64,000 nucleotides of DNA, taken from contig JBFLXJ010000028.1 of NCBI GenBank assembly GCA_040757085.1, positions 1 through 64,000 of the forward strand, given 5' to 3'. A program made the translations under genes and the position numbers. Source of the stretch: Bacillota bacterium. Lineage in GTDB: Bacteria; Bacillota; Sulfobacillia; JACIYH01. The first letter of the stretch is position 1, and every line of letters begins with the position of its first letter. A model generated the notes under the pieces. It ran no database searches, had not been told where the DNA came from, and saw only the letters and a list, made by a program, of their open reading frames with translations. Positions 1 to 7,103 of the stretch are shown here, piece after piece.

Positions 1-71
1 CCCTGGAGCACCTGTTCCATCACGTAGAGCCTTTTCGATTCCTTCCGATTCAAGAAAATGTCTCCTCTCAT

Positions 72-125
72 GGTGACATTTTCTCAGTCCGCTTAGAGGG
101 TGACAATATCACAGACCGATAACAG
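72..125. repeat. Two tandem 27-bp repeats, probable insertion-sequence end
   Basis: Two adjacent 27-bp units (72-98 and 99-125) both begin GGTGACA and share CAG, CCG and the final G at the same positions; about 20 of 27 bases are identical. Tandem GTGACA-type units of this kind are seen at the ends of IS21-like elements, where transposase binds repeated sites. No transposase is visible. The 70 bases to the left edge hold only a short open frame running off the window (stop at 120-122) that I cannot identify. The IS assignment is inference. Confidence 0.5.
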
Positions 126-141
126 TGATGAGGGGGTGTCC

Positions 142-171
142 TTGACGCGGTGGTTCCAGGTTGAGTATAAT
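142..171 (+). promoter_or_regulatory. Sigma-A-type promoter for the THF methyltransferase gene
   Basis: A -35 TTGACG (142-147) and a perfect -10 TATAAT (166-171) are separated by 18 bp. Transcription would start near 178, which rules out a translation start at 161 and supports the GTG at 242. The same arrangement recurs at 3943-3972. Confidence 0.75.
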
Positions 172-185
172 GCCTCAGGCACTGG

Positions 186-205
186 ATACAACAATTGTAT
201 ACAAT
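186..205. promoter_or_regulatory. Palindromic operator, GntR-like
   Basis: Two overlapping palindromes lie just downstream of the promoter: ATACAA-CAA-TTGTAT (186-200) and ATTGTATACAAT (194-205, perfect 12 bp). TTGTATACAA-type palindromes are typical operators of GntR/FadR-family repressors. A near copy (11 of 12) sits at 3996-4007 at almost the same distance from another TATAAT, so both are probably bound by one regulator, which is not encoded in this window. Confidence 0.6.
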
Positions 206-241
206 CCTCCACGTGTATGGCATCGAAAAAGGGGGGGTTCC

Positions 242-1042
242 GTGCTGGTAGTGGGGGAAAGGATAAACACGAGTCGCAAGGGCGTGGCCGAGATGGTGGC
301 GCGGCGCGACGGCGAGGCGATCGCGCGGGAGGCGCGTCGGCAGGTGGAGGCGGGCGCGAATTTCGTAGACGTCAACGCGGGCACTTTCGTTTCCGAGGAG
401 CCTGAATTGCTGCGGTGGTTGGTTACGGTGGTTCAGCATGCTGTACAGGTCCCCCTGTGCGTAGACAGTCCCAACCCGATTGCCATAAGGGCTGCCCTGG
501 AGGTACACCGTGGTAAGGCCCTGGTGAATTCGATAACCGGGGAGCGCACCCGCTTCCAGCAGTTGTTGCCCGTGGTGAAACAGTTCGGCTGCGGGGTGGT
601 GGCGCTGTGTATGGATGATGCTGGTATGCCGGCTTCAGGCGAGGAGGCGGTGGCCAAGGGCAGCAGGCTCGTGGAGGATCTGCTTTCGGCGGGAATACCC
701 GCAGAGGACATATACCTGGACCCGCTGGTCAGGCCCGTGAGCACCGACTTCCGTGCGGGCCTGGCAGTGCTCGATGCCATTCGGGCCTTGCGGCAGCAAT
801 ACCCCGGCGTACACGCCATCTGTGGGCTCAGCAACGTGTCCTTCGGCCTGCCCGAGCGCCGCTTGCTGAACCGGGCCTTCTTGGTGGCCGCCATGGCGGC
901 CGGGCTCGATGCGGTGATTTTGGACCCCCTGGACGACAAGCTTATGGCCCTTCTCAGGGCAGCAGAAGCGGTCCTGGGAAGGGATCCGTACTGCAGCAGG
1001 TATCTGCGCGCTTACCGGGAAGGTAAGCTGGCTGCGAACTGA
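242..1042 (+). CDS. Methyl-corrinoid:tetrahydrofolate methyltransferase (MtgA/MtqA-like)
   Basis: A 266-residue pterin-binding (dihydropteroate synthase-fold) methyltransferase. The N-terminus LVVGERINTSR and the later VNSITGE and GLSNVSFGLP segments match enzymes that move a methyl group from a methyl-corrinoid protein to tetrahydrofolate, such as MtgA, MtqA and AcsE relatives. GTG 242 is chosen because it follows a run of G that can serve as a ribosome site and because the promoter at 142-171 lies inside any longer frame. The gene is monocistronic but shares its promoter and operator design with the MttB operon from 3.9 kb. It is the likely third component of that system, taking the methyl group from the corrinoid protein at 6433. 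Confidence 0.85.
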   Translation: MLVVGERINTSRKGVAEMVARRDGEAIAREARRQVEAGANFVDVNAGTFVSEEPELLRWLVTVVQHAVQVPLCVDSPNPIAIRAALEVHRGKALVNSITGERTRFQQLLPVVKQFGCGVVALCMDDAGMPASGEEAVAKGSRLVEDLLSAGIPAEDIYLDPLVRPVSTDFRAGLAVLDAIRALRQQYPGVHAICGLSNVSFGLPERRLLNRAFLVAAMAAGLDAVILDPLDDKLMALLRAAEAVLGRDPYCSRYLRAYREGKLAAN

Positions 1043-1052
1043 CGACGACGTG

Positions 1053-1073
1053 AGGCCCGGGGGCCCCGGGCCT
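1053..1073. terminator. GC-rich palindrome between convergent genes
   Basis: AGGCCCGGGG and its reverse complement flank a single G, giving a perfect 21-nt palindrome in the 54-bp gap between two convergent genes. There is no T tract on either side, so it is a hairpin that could end or protect both transcripts rather than a classical intrinsic terminator. Confidence 0.4.
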
Positions 1074-1096
1074 GCGCCCGTACTCCGCCCGGCGCC

Positions 1097-1873
1097 CTAC
1101 TGGCGGGACAACTCCTCGACCTCCCTATACCAGGGGACCCGCGTCCCCAGGCGGGCGCGCATGCGCCACTTCAGGGATTTGGGCTCGTCCTGGATGTGCT
1201 TGCGCAGGAGCGATATCTTATCCAACACATCACGGCGGTCTTCCTCGGTGACCTGGAGTTTGAGACTGCGGGCATATTCTTCCATCCGGTCCAGGTTCAG
1301 GTTGACGGTTTTCCAGAAGCCCCAATCGTCGCCGCATATGCGGGCGATGAGTGGGGCGTTGACTGTTTCTCGATCCCCTTCCCCCACCGGGTGCTCGCGC
1401 AGGAGCACGAACGTGTCCACCGCATCCTTGGGCTCGAACGCAACGATCTGCAGCTTTTCCAGAAGCAATTCCGCCAGGGGGATGGTGGGATAATCCTGCT
1501 CCAGACGGCCGCGGAAGTTTACGTCGTGACAGAACCGCAGGCGATCGACGAACACGTCGGCATGCCAGCCCGATTCGTGGTTGAAGACACGCCGCTCCAT
1601 GCCGTGCAGGGTCTTTACCCGCTCGTCTTCGACAAACCCCTGCTGGGTGAAGATTTTCTCCAGCTTGTCAAGGTCCCGGGCGTAGGCTGCGAAATCTAGG
1701 TCCGACAGCCATCGGCCCACCTGGTATTCCAGGTGTTTGAATGCGGGGCAGTGGACGCGGAATGCGACTGCCCCGAGAAGGCGCAGGGTAACGCCCTTTT
1801 CGCGAGCTGCCTCTACCAGGCCCAATCCCAGTTCTACCAGCTTCTGTTCTTGGGCTCGGGCTTCTTCGCTCAC
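1097..1873 (-). CDS. Nucleotidyltransferase-like protein (AbiEii-type fold)
   Basis: A 258-residue protein with the outline of an uncharacterised nucleotidyltransferase family. A GAVAFRV loop near residue 35 stands in for the usual GG-S/T-A, followed by SDLDF (near 57-61) and a third acidic position in HADVF, with ELLLEKLQI and a D-rich helix afterwards. The D-x-D pair would bind metal. Its start lies 4 nt from the stop of the upstream phosphoesterase gene, so the two are co-transcribed. Substrate is unknown. No partner antitoxin of AbiEi type is adjacent, so I would not call it a toxin. Confidence 0.55.
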   Translation of the reverse strand: MSEEARAQEQKLVELGLGLVEAAREKGVTLRLLGAVAFRVHCPAFKHLEYQVGRWLSDLDFAAYARDLDKLEKIFTQQGFVEDERVKTLHGMERRVFNHESGWHADVFVDRLRFCHDVNFRGRLEQDYPTIPLAELLLEKLQIVAFEPKDAVDTFVLLREHPVGEGDRETVNAPLIARICGDDWGFWKTVNLNLDRMEEYARSLKLQVTEEDRRDVLDKISLLRKHIQDEPKSLKWRMRARLGTRVPWYREVEELSRQ

Positions 1874-1877
1874 TGTC

Positions 1878-2825
1878 TCATCCCTCCACCCTCCAGAAAC
1901 GCTGTATTCCGTCCCGCGTGGTTTCGACTATGACGCCGCGCAGCACGTTCTCGCCATACTCGGAGCCGGGGTTGACTACGGGTACCCCCTCGATGAGATC
2001 GTGGGCGGCGGACTCGTGAATGTGGCCGTGCAGGCCGATGAGGGGGCGGTACTTCCGGATGGCGTCCGCCACCGCCTTACTGCCCACGTGCACTGTTTCT
2101 ACGCCACCCGGGCCCATGACCGGCGTCAGGTCCGGACGGAGCTTGGGTGCCAGGTCGAGGGCGGTTCCGTACGGAGGGGCATGGAAGTTGAATATGGCAC
2201 GCCGGGGATCGTCTAGCTGGCCCACCTGTTCATCTATAAGTTCTTGCAGTTCTTCCTCGGTGCCCTCACGGGGGGTGTTCCACGGCGTGGGGTTAACGTG
2301 GGCGAGGCTGGCAACCTGAAATCCTGCTACCTCTACCGGTCCATCAAGTGGCCAGACCACGCCGGCATCGCGGTACTTCTTGATCACGTCATCGATCACC
2401 GGGTCGTCGTCATTACCCGGCATGACCATCACCGTTACCTTACGCGGGGTGACCCGGCTCACCAGTTGCTCCATCCACTGCTCCATGCGGGCGACCATTT
2501 GCTCCCGCATGACCTCTTCCAGGTGCTTGGGGTCATTCTGAAGCCGGCTGACTTCTTCCTGGGTACAACGCAAGGGGTACATGCCAGTCATGGAGATCTG
2601 CTGTTCCATGCGGGTGATGTCGCGCTCGTTTCTGAGTAGCTGCCTGCGGCCGTAAAAGCTGCAGACGTACCCCTGCTTCTCCTGCACCAGTGGTACCAGG
2701 CCTTTACCCGTGAGGTCCCCGCAGAGCATGATCACGTCTGCCTTGTAGAACTCGGGGACCTTGAGCCACTTTTGCCATACCCCTACGCTGCCGTGCACAT
2801 CGACGGCGAAGAATATCCTGGCCAG
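1878..2825 (-). CDS. Calcineurin-like metallophosphoesterase
   Basis: The metal-binding motifs of the family are present: D-V-H-G near the N-terminus, GDLTGKG, GNDDD, NFHAPP and GHIHE near the C-terminus. The first metal ligand is the Asp of DVH, encoded at 2799-2801. The first GTG (2798) would therefore remove it, and the true start must be upstream. A CTG at 2825 in the same frame lies behind AGGGAGGG and gives the N-terminus LARIFFAVDVHGS, about 315 residues. CTG is rare as a start, so confirm it. The 4-nt gap makes it co-transcribed with the nucleotidyltransferase-like gene. The natural substrate cannot be read from the sequence. Confidence 0.75.
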   Translation of the reverse strand: MARIFFAVDVHGSVGVWQKWLKVPEFYKADVIMLCGDLTGKGLVPLVQEKQGYVCSFYGRRQLLRNERDITRMEQQISMTGMYPLRCTQEEVSRLQNDPKHLEEVMREQMVARMEQWMEQLVSRVTPRKVTVMVMPGNDDDPVIDDVIKKYRDAGVVWPLDGPVEVAGFQVASLAHVNPTPWNTPREGTEEELQELIDEQVGQLDDPRRAIFNFHAPPYGTALDLAPKLRPDLTPVMGPGGVETVHVGSKAVADAIRKYRPLIGLHGHIHESAAHDLIEGVPVVNPGSEYGENVLRGVIVETTRDGIQRFWRVEG

Positions 2826-2925
2826 CGTCCTTCCCTCCCTTGTCAGTCTTTGGCTCCGCGCCCAGCTGGATCGTTCCTTAGCCGCGCTGCTGTTTAAGCC
2901 CCTGCGGTTCCATCCCCCCTTGCGG

Positions 2926-3849
2926 TCAGTAATCTCTCAGGACGGCCTGCACCAGACAGGTTGGCCCGCCCCCCATGTTTAACCCGAGTTCCCTGCCCGG
3001 GAACTCATGAACCTCGACGCCCCGCTTCTCGAGTTGTTTCCTCACGCGGGGGTTCCCTGCCATGACCACGCAGCGGCGGGGGGCCAGGGCCAGTATGTTG
3101 CACCCCTGAGTGAGGAACTCCTCGTCATCCACTTCGATGAGTTCTACACCGTTCGCGCGCAGCATCTCGACTGCCTCCACCGCCATGAGTGGGGGATAGA
3201 CGACAGCCAGGTCGTAGTCGATCATGCTGATAACGGATAAGAGGTGCATCACCGATCCGGGTCCCTTCCAGTGGGCGACCGGCACCGGAAGGACCCTTAC
3301 CCCGAGGGGTTCCAGTACGGAACGCAACTCCTGGACCCCGTCTGCGCTGGTCCGGTAGGACCGTCCCGCCAGCAGCGTATCGGGGCGCAACCAGAGCAGG
3401 TCGCCCCCTTCTGCAGTACCCGGCCCCCGCATGCGGTGCAGGACGGGCACCCCTGCCTGCGCAAATGCCCTTTCTGCTAGATCGGCCTCTTCTGTGCGGA
3501 CCGGCTTCCCGGGGCGAAGGACCACCGCACCGGCGTCAGTCACCAGTGCCCAGTCGCCGGCGAAAACCGAATCGTACAGGGCGGGGGCGGGTTCGCGGCA
3601 CTCGTGGACCTGGACACCTGCCTTGCGCAGGATGGCGACCAGAGCGGCGTGTTCCTCCCCAGCGGCCGCCAGATCCGGTGGCGAGGTGAAACCCCAGGGG
3701 CCGAGGTCCTCCTGCAAAGCCTGGGCCGGCGACCAGCAGGGGGGACGCACGAGAGCCCTGCGCAGCGGGGCAACGGGCGATTGAGCCCCCCATAGTCGCC
3801 TCGTACCCGCCACCATTCTGCAGTTGTCCCGGTGGCCTGCGAATGTCAT
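2926..3849 (-). CDS. Dimethylarginine dimethylaminohydrolase-like amidinohydrolase
   Basis: A 307-residue member of the arginine deiminase/amidinotransferase (pentein) superfamily. Visible catalytic elements are GTAEGGD (about 144-150), a His in VMHLLS (about 202) and a Cys in GGGPTCL near the C-terminus (about 298), matching the Glu/Asp-His-Cys set of DDAH. DDAH enzymes hydrolyse N-omega-methylated arginine to citrulline and a methylamine; close relatives act on plain arginine or other guanidines. Start ATG 3849 has AGGAGGCG at the right distance. The gene runs divergently from the MttB-operon promoter at 3943, and its setting within a methylamine-type cluster fits a methylated substrate. 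That link is inference. Confidence 0.7.
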   Translation of the reverse strand: MTFAGHRDNCRMVAGTRRLWGAQSPVAPLRRALVRPPCWSPAQALQEDLGPWGFTSPPDLAAAGEEHAALVAILRKAGVQVHECREPAPALYDSVFAGDWALVTDAGAVVLRPGKPVRTEEADLAERAFAQAGVPVLHRMRGPGTAEGGDLLWLRPDTLLAGRSYRTSADGVQELRSVLEPLGVRVLPVPVAHWKGPGSVMHLLSVISMIDYDLAVVYPPLMAVEAVEMLRANGVELIEVDDEEFLTQGCNILALAPRRCVVMAGNPRVRKQLEKRGVEVHEFPGRELGLNMGGGPTCLVQAVLRDY

Positions 3850-3942
3850 GTGGGATCGCCTCCTGACTCGGGCAGAGGCCCGTTGCAGTCGAGGGATGTG
3901 ATGGACCCCATACAGCAAAAACCTCGTGCAAAAATCTCGTGC

Positions 3943-3972
3943 TTGACCAGTACTTCCTGCGGGTTGTATAAT
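3943..3972 (+). promoter_or_regulatory. Sigma-A-type promoter for the MttB operon
   Basis: TTGACC (3943-3948) and TATAAT (3967-3972) are separated by 18 bp, the same geometry as the promoter at 142-171. Two direct copies of CTCGTGC (3923-3929 and 3936-3942) abut the -35 element and could bind an activator; the other promoter lacks them. Confidence 0.75.
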
Positions 3973-3995
3973 GCCTACCGGGAGTGTACACAAAT

Positions 3996-4007
3996 ATCGT
4001 ATACAAT
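3996..4007. promoter_or_regulatory. Second copy of the GntR-like operator
   Basis: ATCGTATACAAT matches the perfect palindrome at 194-205 in 11 of 12 positions and lies 29 nt from the first base of its TATAAT, against 28 nt at the first site. Its place downstream of the start point suggests repression by roadblock. Confidence 0.55.
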
Positions 4008-4184
4008 GCAAGGCCGACGGGCGAAATTTGTCCCCTGACGTAAGAGGGGTGAGTACGTGGCGGCGCCGGGTGCAAAGTTTTGGGTTCCAAACCAGGGATG
4101 TGGTGGAAATGGCCACCATGGTCTGCGGGGGACGGGAGGAGGAGCTGGGCTGCTGACGATTTTCTGCCGGAGGCGGTGGGCGGA

Positions 4185-4629
4185 GTGGGTTACCGGTACG
4201 CAGTGCTTGGTGGGGGGCGCCAGGGATGCCCTAGACGTCACCGACCACGCCGGCCTTGTCCAGAACCCCGGCCCGCCGTGGGATTATGCGCTGACCTTCA
4301 ACATCGCGGGTCTGACAAATGAGTACCGCGGGAGGGCGATATTCCTCCGGGACGGAAAGCTGGTCGAGGTTCCCCCCTTCAGCGAGTACGGGGAGGTAGA
4401 GTTCCCCCTGCTGGGAACCCTGGAGGCGTTCACCGCCGCGGGCGGGACGTCCACGGCACCGTCGGGTTGGCACGCCTCCATCATGGCCATAGCCATGGCC
4501 CACGGCGTTACCCCCCAAGGGGGGGCGAAGCCCGTTGAGCTTGCACTGCCCCGGCCCTACTTCGCTGGGCAAATGAAAAAGCGAGGGTTCCGGGTTAAGG
4601 AGCGCGTCGCGGTGTGGAGCGAGTGGTAG
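4185..4629 (+). pseudogene. Internally deleted lysine-6-dehydrogenase/saccharopine-dehydrogenase-like gene
   Basis: This is a shrunken relative of the intact gene at 9731. From GTG 4185, behind GGAGGCGG, one frame encodes GYRYAVLGGGRQG, the nucleotide-binding start of the family. The next recognisable segment, NPGPPWDYALTFN...GLTNEY and GTLEAF...GGTSTAP, lies in another frame (that of 4057-4629) and belongs to the middle of a 390-residue protein. It then jumps directly to the C-terminal RPYFAGQMKKRGFRVKE-like end. At least two deletions, one with a frame change, have removed well over half of the gene. It cannot make an active enzyme, though a fragment might still be translated. Confidence 0.75.
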
Positions 4630-4744
4630 GGAGGTGAGAACCGGTCAGGCGACAGAGGCGGCTTTATGGTTCGCGGTCGGGCAGATCTCGGGATGGACGG
4701 GTGCGGTGAGGACCATTACTAGGAGCCCCAAGGGAGGCGAAAGC

Positions 4745-6310
4745 GTGTCCGAACGGTTGGTGTTCATGAGAAAGGCCTCGGGGTTGGTACGCGAACTGAC
4801 AGCCGCTGACGTAGTGATCTGGTCGATCGCCTGTCCCACGGCGAGCGGGCTGATGTACTACATGGTGGCTTCGGCGAACGACTATCCCGGTGCCAACCCC
4901 ATGCTCAGTTTTCTCCTGGGGGGCATCATCATTTTCCCGGTGGTGCTTGCCCTGGCCACCATGATGCGGGTCATGCCCAGGTCGGGCGGCCCGTACGTCT
5001 GCATCAGCCGCCTGGTGGATCCTTCGGTGGCGTATGTCACCAACTTCATGTACGCCATATCGTGCGGGATGACGGTTGGCATCATGTCCTGGGTCGGTAC
5101 CGGCGTACTCAGTTCATGCCTGACCCTGGCTGGCCAGGCGGGCCACATGGAGGAAGTCGTCAGGGCCGGTGAGTGGGTGGCCACTACCGCCGGGCGCACG
5201 ATCCTGTCGGTAATCATCACCCTCTTGTTCTGGTGGTTTTCCCTGATCAGCCTGCGCGCGGTCAAGTGGCTCATGCGGCTGAGCTTCGCGCTCCCGCTGG
5301 CCGCCACGATCGTCCTGGTGCTGGCCGGCTGGCTGGTCGGGGACGCGCGGGCCGCGTTTGACCGTACCTGGGGACCCGGGGTGTTCCAGGCGGTGATAGA
5401 CGCGGCCAAGGCGAACGGGTGGTCGCCGCCCGCCTTCTCGTGGCCTTCCACCATCAGCATGTTACTCGTGGTGTTCTGGGCGTATTCAGGCATGGAAATG
5501 GTGACCATGGTGGCGGGCGAGGTCAAGAGTCCTCACCGCAGTCTCTTCCGGGGCATTATCGGTGGTTTCCTGGCGACCGTGCTCATGTACGTGATCATAG
5601 CCTGGTCGGCATGGCACCCGTACGCCGCCAGCGGGTTCATTCCGGCGTACGTCTTCCTGCACGACCAGCACCCCGATGTGTTGAAGTCGATCATGCCGGT
5701 GTCTCGGCCCTCGCTTCCGTTGTTCCTGGGGTCCCTGCTACCCAACCCGTGGCTGGCCGTGGTTGTCATGCTCCTTGTGACACTGTGGTTTTATAACACG
5801 GCTTTGCCCTCGGTGGTAGTGACTGCGCGCATCCTGTTTGCCATGAGCTTTGACCGGCAGCTGCCTAAGCAGTTCGCGGCGGTGAACAAGAGGGGCGTGC
5901 CCACCGTGGCCACCCACCTGGCGGGAGTGCTGGGCGTGCTGGCCATCTTCCTGAACGTGTACGGAATCCAGACGGTCCTGGGCATGCTCGACGTGTCCGC
6001 CTACTTCCTCTTCTGGGCGTTTGGCCTGAGTGCCGTCATGCTGCCCTTCAAGCGCCCGGACATTTACGAGTTGTCGCCCGTTCGGGGCGAGATCCTGGGT
6101 GTCCCTGCCATCTCCTGGCTGGGGGCGCTCACCACCGGCATAGGGTGGTTCCTGGTGGCCTTCGCGATCTCCCCGCTGGGAACCGGTCCCCAGGTAGCGT
6201 TCTGCGTGACCATTTTCGTGATCACGGCTCTGTACATGTGGTCGCAGCAGCGCAACCTCAAGGAGGGCGTTGATCTGGCGCGGATCTACGCGGAGATCCC
6301 GCCCGAATAA
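4745..6310 (+). CDS. APC-superfamily amino acid permease
   Basis: A 521-residue integral membrane protein with about 12 hydrophobic segments and the APC-superfamily outline: an early glycine-containing helix after GLVRELTAADVVIWS, then AYSGMEMVTMVAGEVKSP, the conserved helix-6/loop region. GTG 4745 follows GGGAGGCG, whereas the 37 codons upstream have no ribosome site. It is the first intact gene of the MttB operon and presumably imports the substrate. Glycine-betaine systems usually have a BCCT carrier, so an APC permease points to an amino-acid-like substrate with a free amino or carboxyl group. The substrate itself is not readable. Confidence 0.8.
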   Translation: MSERLVFMRKASGLVRELTAADVVIWSIACPTASGLMYYMVASANDYPGANPMLSFLLGGIIIFPVVLALATMMRVMPRSGGPYVCISRLVDPSVAYVTNFMYAISCGMTVGIMSWVGTGVLSSCLTLAGQAGHMEEVVRAGEWVATTAGRTILSVIITLLFWWFSLISLRAVKWLMRLSFALPLAATIVLVLAGWLVGDARAAFDRTWGPGVFQAVIDAAKANGWSPPAFSWPSTISMLLVVFWAYSGMEMVTMVAGEVKSPHRSLFRGIIGGFLATVLMYVIIAWSAWHPYAASGFIPAYVFLHDQHPDVLKSIMPVSRPSLPLFLGSLLPNPWLAVVVMLLVTLWFYNTALPSVVVTARILFAMSFDRQLPKQFAAVNKRGVPTVATHLAGVLGVLAIFLNVYGIQTVLGMLDVSAYFLFWAFGLSAVMLPFKRPDIYELSPVRGEILGVPAISWLGALTTGIGWFLVAFAISPLGTGPQVAFCVTIFVITALYMWSQQRNLKEGVDLARIYAEIPPE

Positions 6311-6320
6311 AGCTTGTGCA

Positions 6321-6383
6321 GCGGGTGGCGGCTCTTCCGGTAAGACCGGCTGTGGGAACCTCTGCCGGGAGGGCGCCACCCGC
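6321..6383 (+). ncRNA. Three-way-junction RNA candidate upstream of the corrinoid gene
   Basis: A perfect 10-bp closing stem (GCGGGTGGCG 6321-6330 with CGCCACCCGC 6374-6383) encloses two smaller hairpins: CCGGT-AAG-ACCGG (6337-6349) and CCTC-loop-GAGG (6359-6372), joined by CTGTGGGAA. It starts 11 nt after the permease stop and ends 49 nt before the corrinoid start. No U tract follows, so it is not an ordinary terminator. It does not match a riboswitch class I know; it could sense a ligand, stabilise the downstream mRNA or mark a processing site. Confidence 0.45.
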
Positions 6384-6432
6384 GCTTGCATGCAGGAGAT
6401 GTGTGACTGGACAATGACGGGAGGGGACGGAT

Positions 6433-7077
6433 ATGAGCGAGCTGCTGGCTCGCCTGGGGGAAGCATTGCTAGAAGCCGACGAAACCGCTGCTCTGGACGT
6501 CACAAGGAGGTTGCTGGACAGCGGCGTCGATCCCCGTGCCATCCTCGATGCCATGGCCGCAGCCATGGCCGAGCTGGGGCAGAGGTGGAACAGGGGAGAG
6601 GCGTTCCTGCCTGAAGTTGTGGCTGCGGCTGACATCTTCAGAAAGTGTGGCGAAGCGGTCGAGCCCGTGCTGCTTGCGAGCGGTCAGCAAAGGGCCGGTC
6701 AGCGCGTGGTGATCGGGACGGTAAAGGGAGACCTCCACGACCTAGGGAAGAACATCGTGGGGGCCATGATGAAGACCGCCGGCTTCGAGGTCCACGATTT
6801 GGGTAAGGACGTACCTGCCGACAGGTTCGTCCGGGCCGTGCAGGAGCTCCAGCCGAGCATCGTAGGTCTGAGTGCCCTGCTCACCACCACCATGATGGAG
6901 CAGAAGGTGGTCATCGAGGCACTCGAGCAGGCGGGTTTGCGGTCCTGCGTCAGAGTTATGGTGGGTGGTGCACCGGTAACCGCGCAGTGGGCGGCTGAGA
7001 TCGGGGCCGACGGATACGCCCCCAACGCCGCGGAAGCGGTGGAGGTAGCCCTCGGCCTGGTAGGCGGGCACCGGTAG
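6433..7077 (+). CDS. Corrinoid protein (MttC/MtgC-like, B12-binding)
   Basis: A 214-residue methyl-carrier protein. Residues 1-90 form the helical cap (B12-binding_2), ending in the GQRWNRGEAFLPEV-type segment. The Rossmann B12 domain follows with the D-x-H-x-x-G motif as DLHDLG (about 100-105), whose His becomes the lower cobalt ligand, then GLSALLTTTM and GGAPVT. The protein receives a methyl group from the MttB-type enzyme 26 nt downstream and passes it to the tetrahydrofolate methyltransferase at 242. ATG 6433 sits behind GAGGGGA. Length and order of domains are normal for the family. Confidence 0.92.
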   Translation: MSELLARLGEALLEADETAALDVTRRLLDSGVDPRAILDAMAAAMAELGQRWNRGEAFLPEVVAAADIFRKCGEAVEPVLLASGQQRAGQRVVIGTVKGDLHDLGKNIVGAMMKTAGFEVHDLGKDVPADRFVRAVQELQPSIVGLSALLTTTMMEQKVVIEALEQAGLRSCVRVMVGGAPVTAQWAAEIGADGYAPNAAEAVEVALGLVGGHR

Positions 7078-7103
7078 GTTGCATTTTCTTGGAGGTGACG
7101 CAG

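Noticed and set aside
161-241. 27 extra N-terminal codons of the THF methyltransferase
   Set aside because: They overlap the -10 box at 166-171, so the transcript would not contain a start at 161, and they have no family similarity.
3850-3942. Promoter for the leftward DDAH-like gene
   Set aside because: TTGCAC- and TATGGG-like hexamers occur on the minus strand, but their spacing (13 bp) is wrong.
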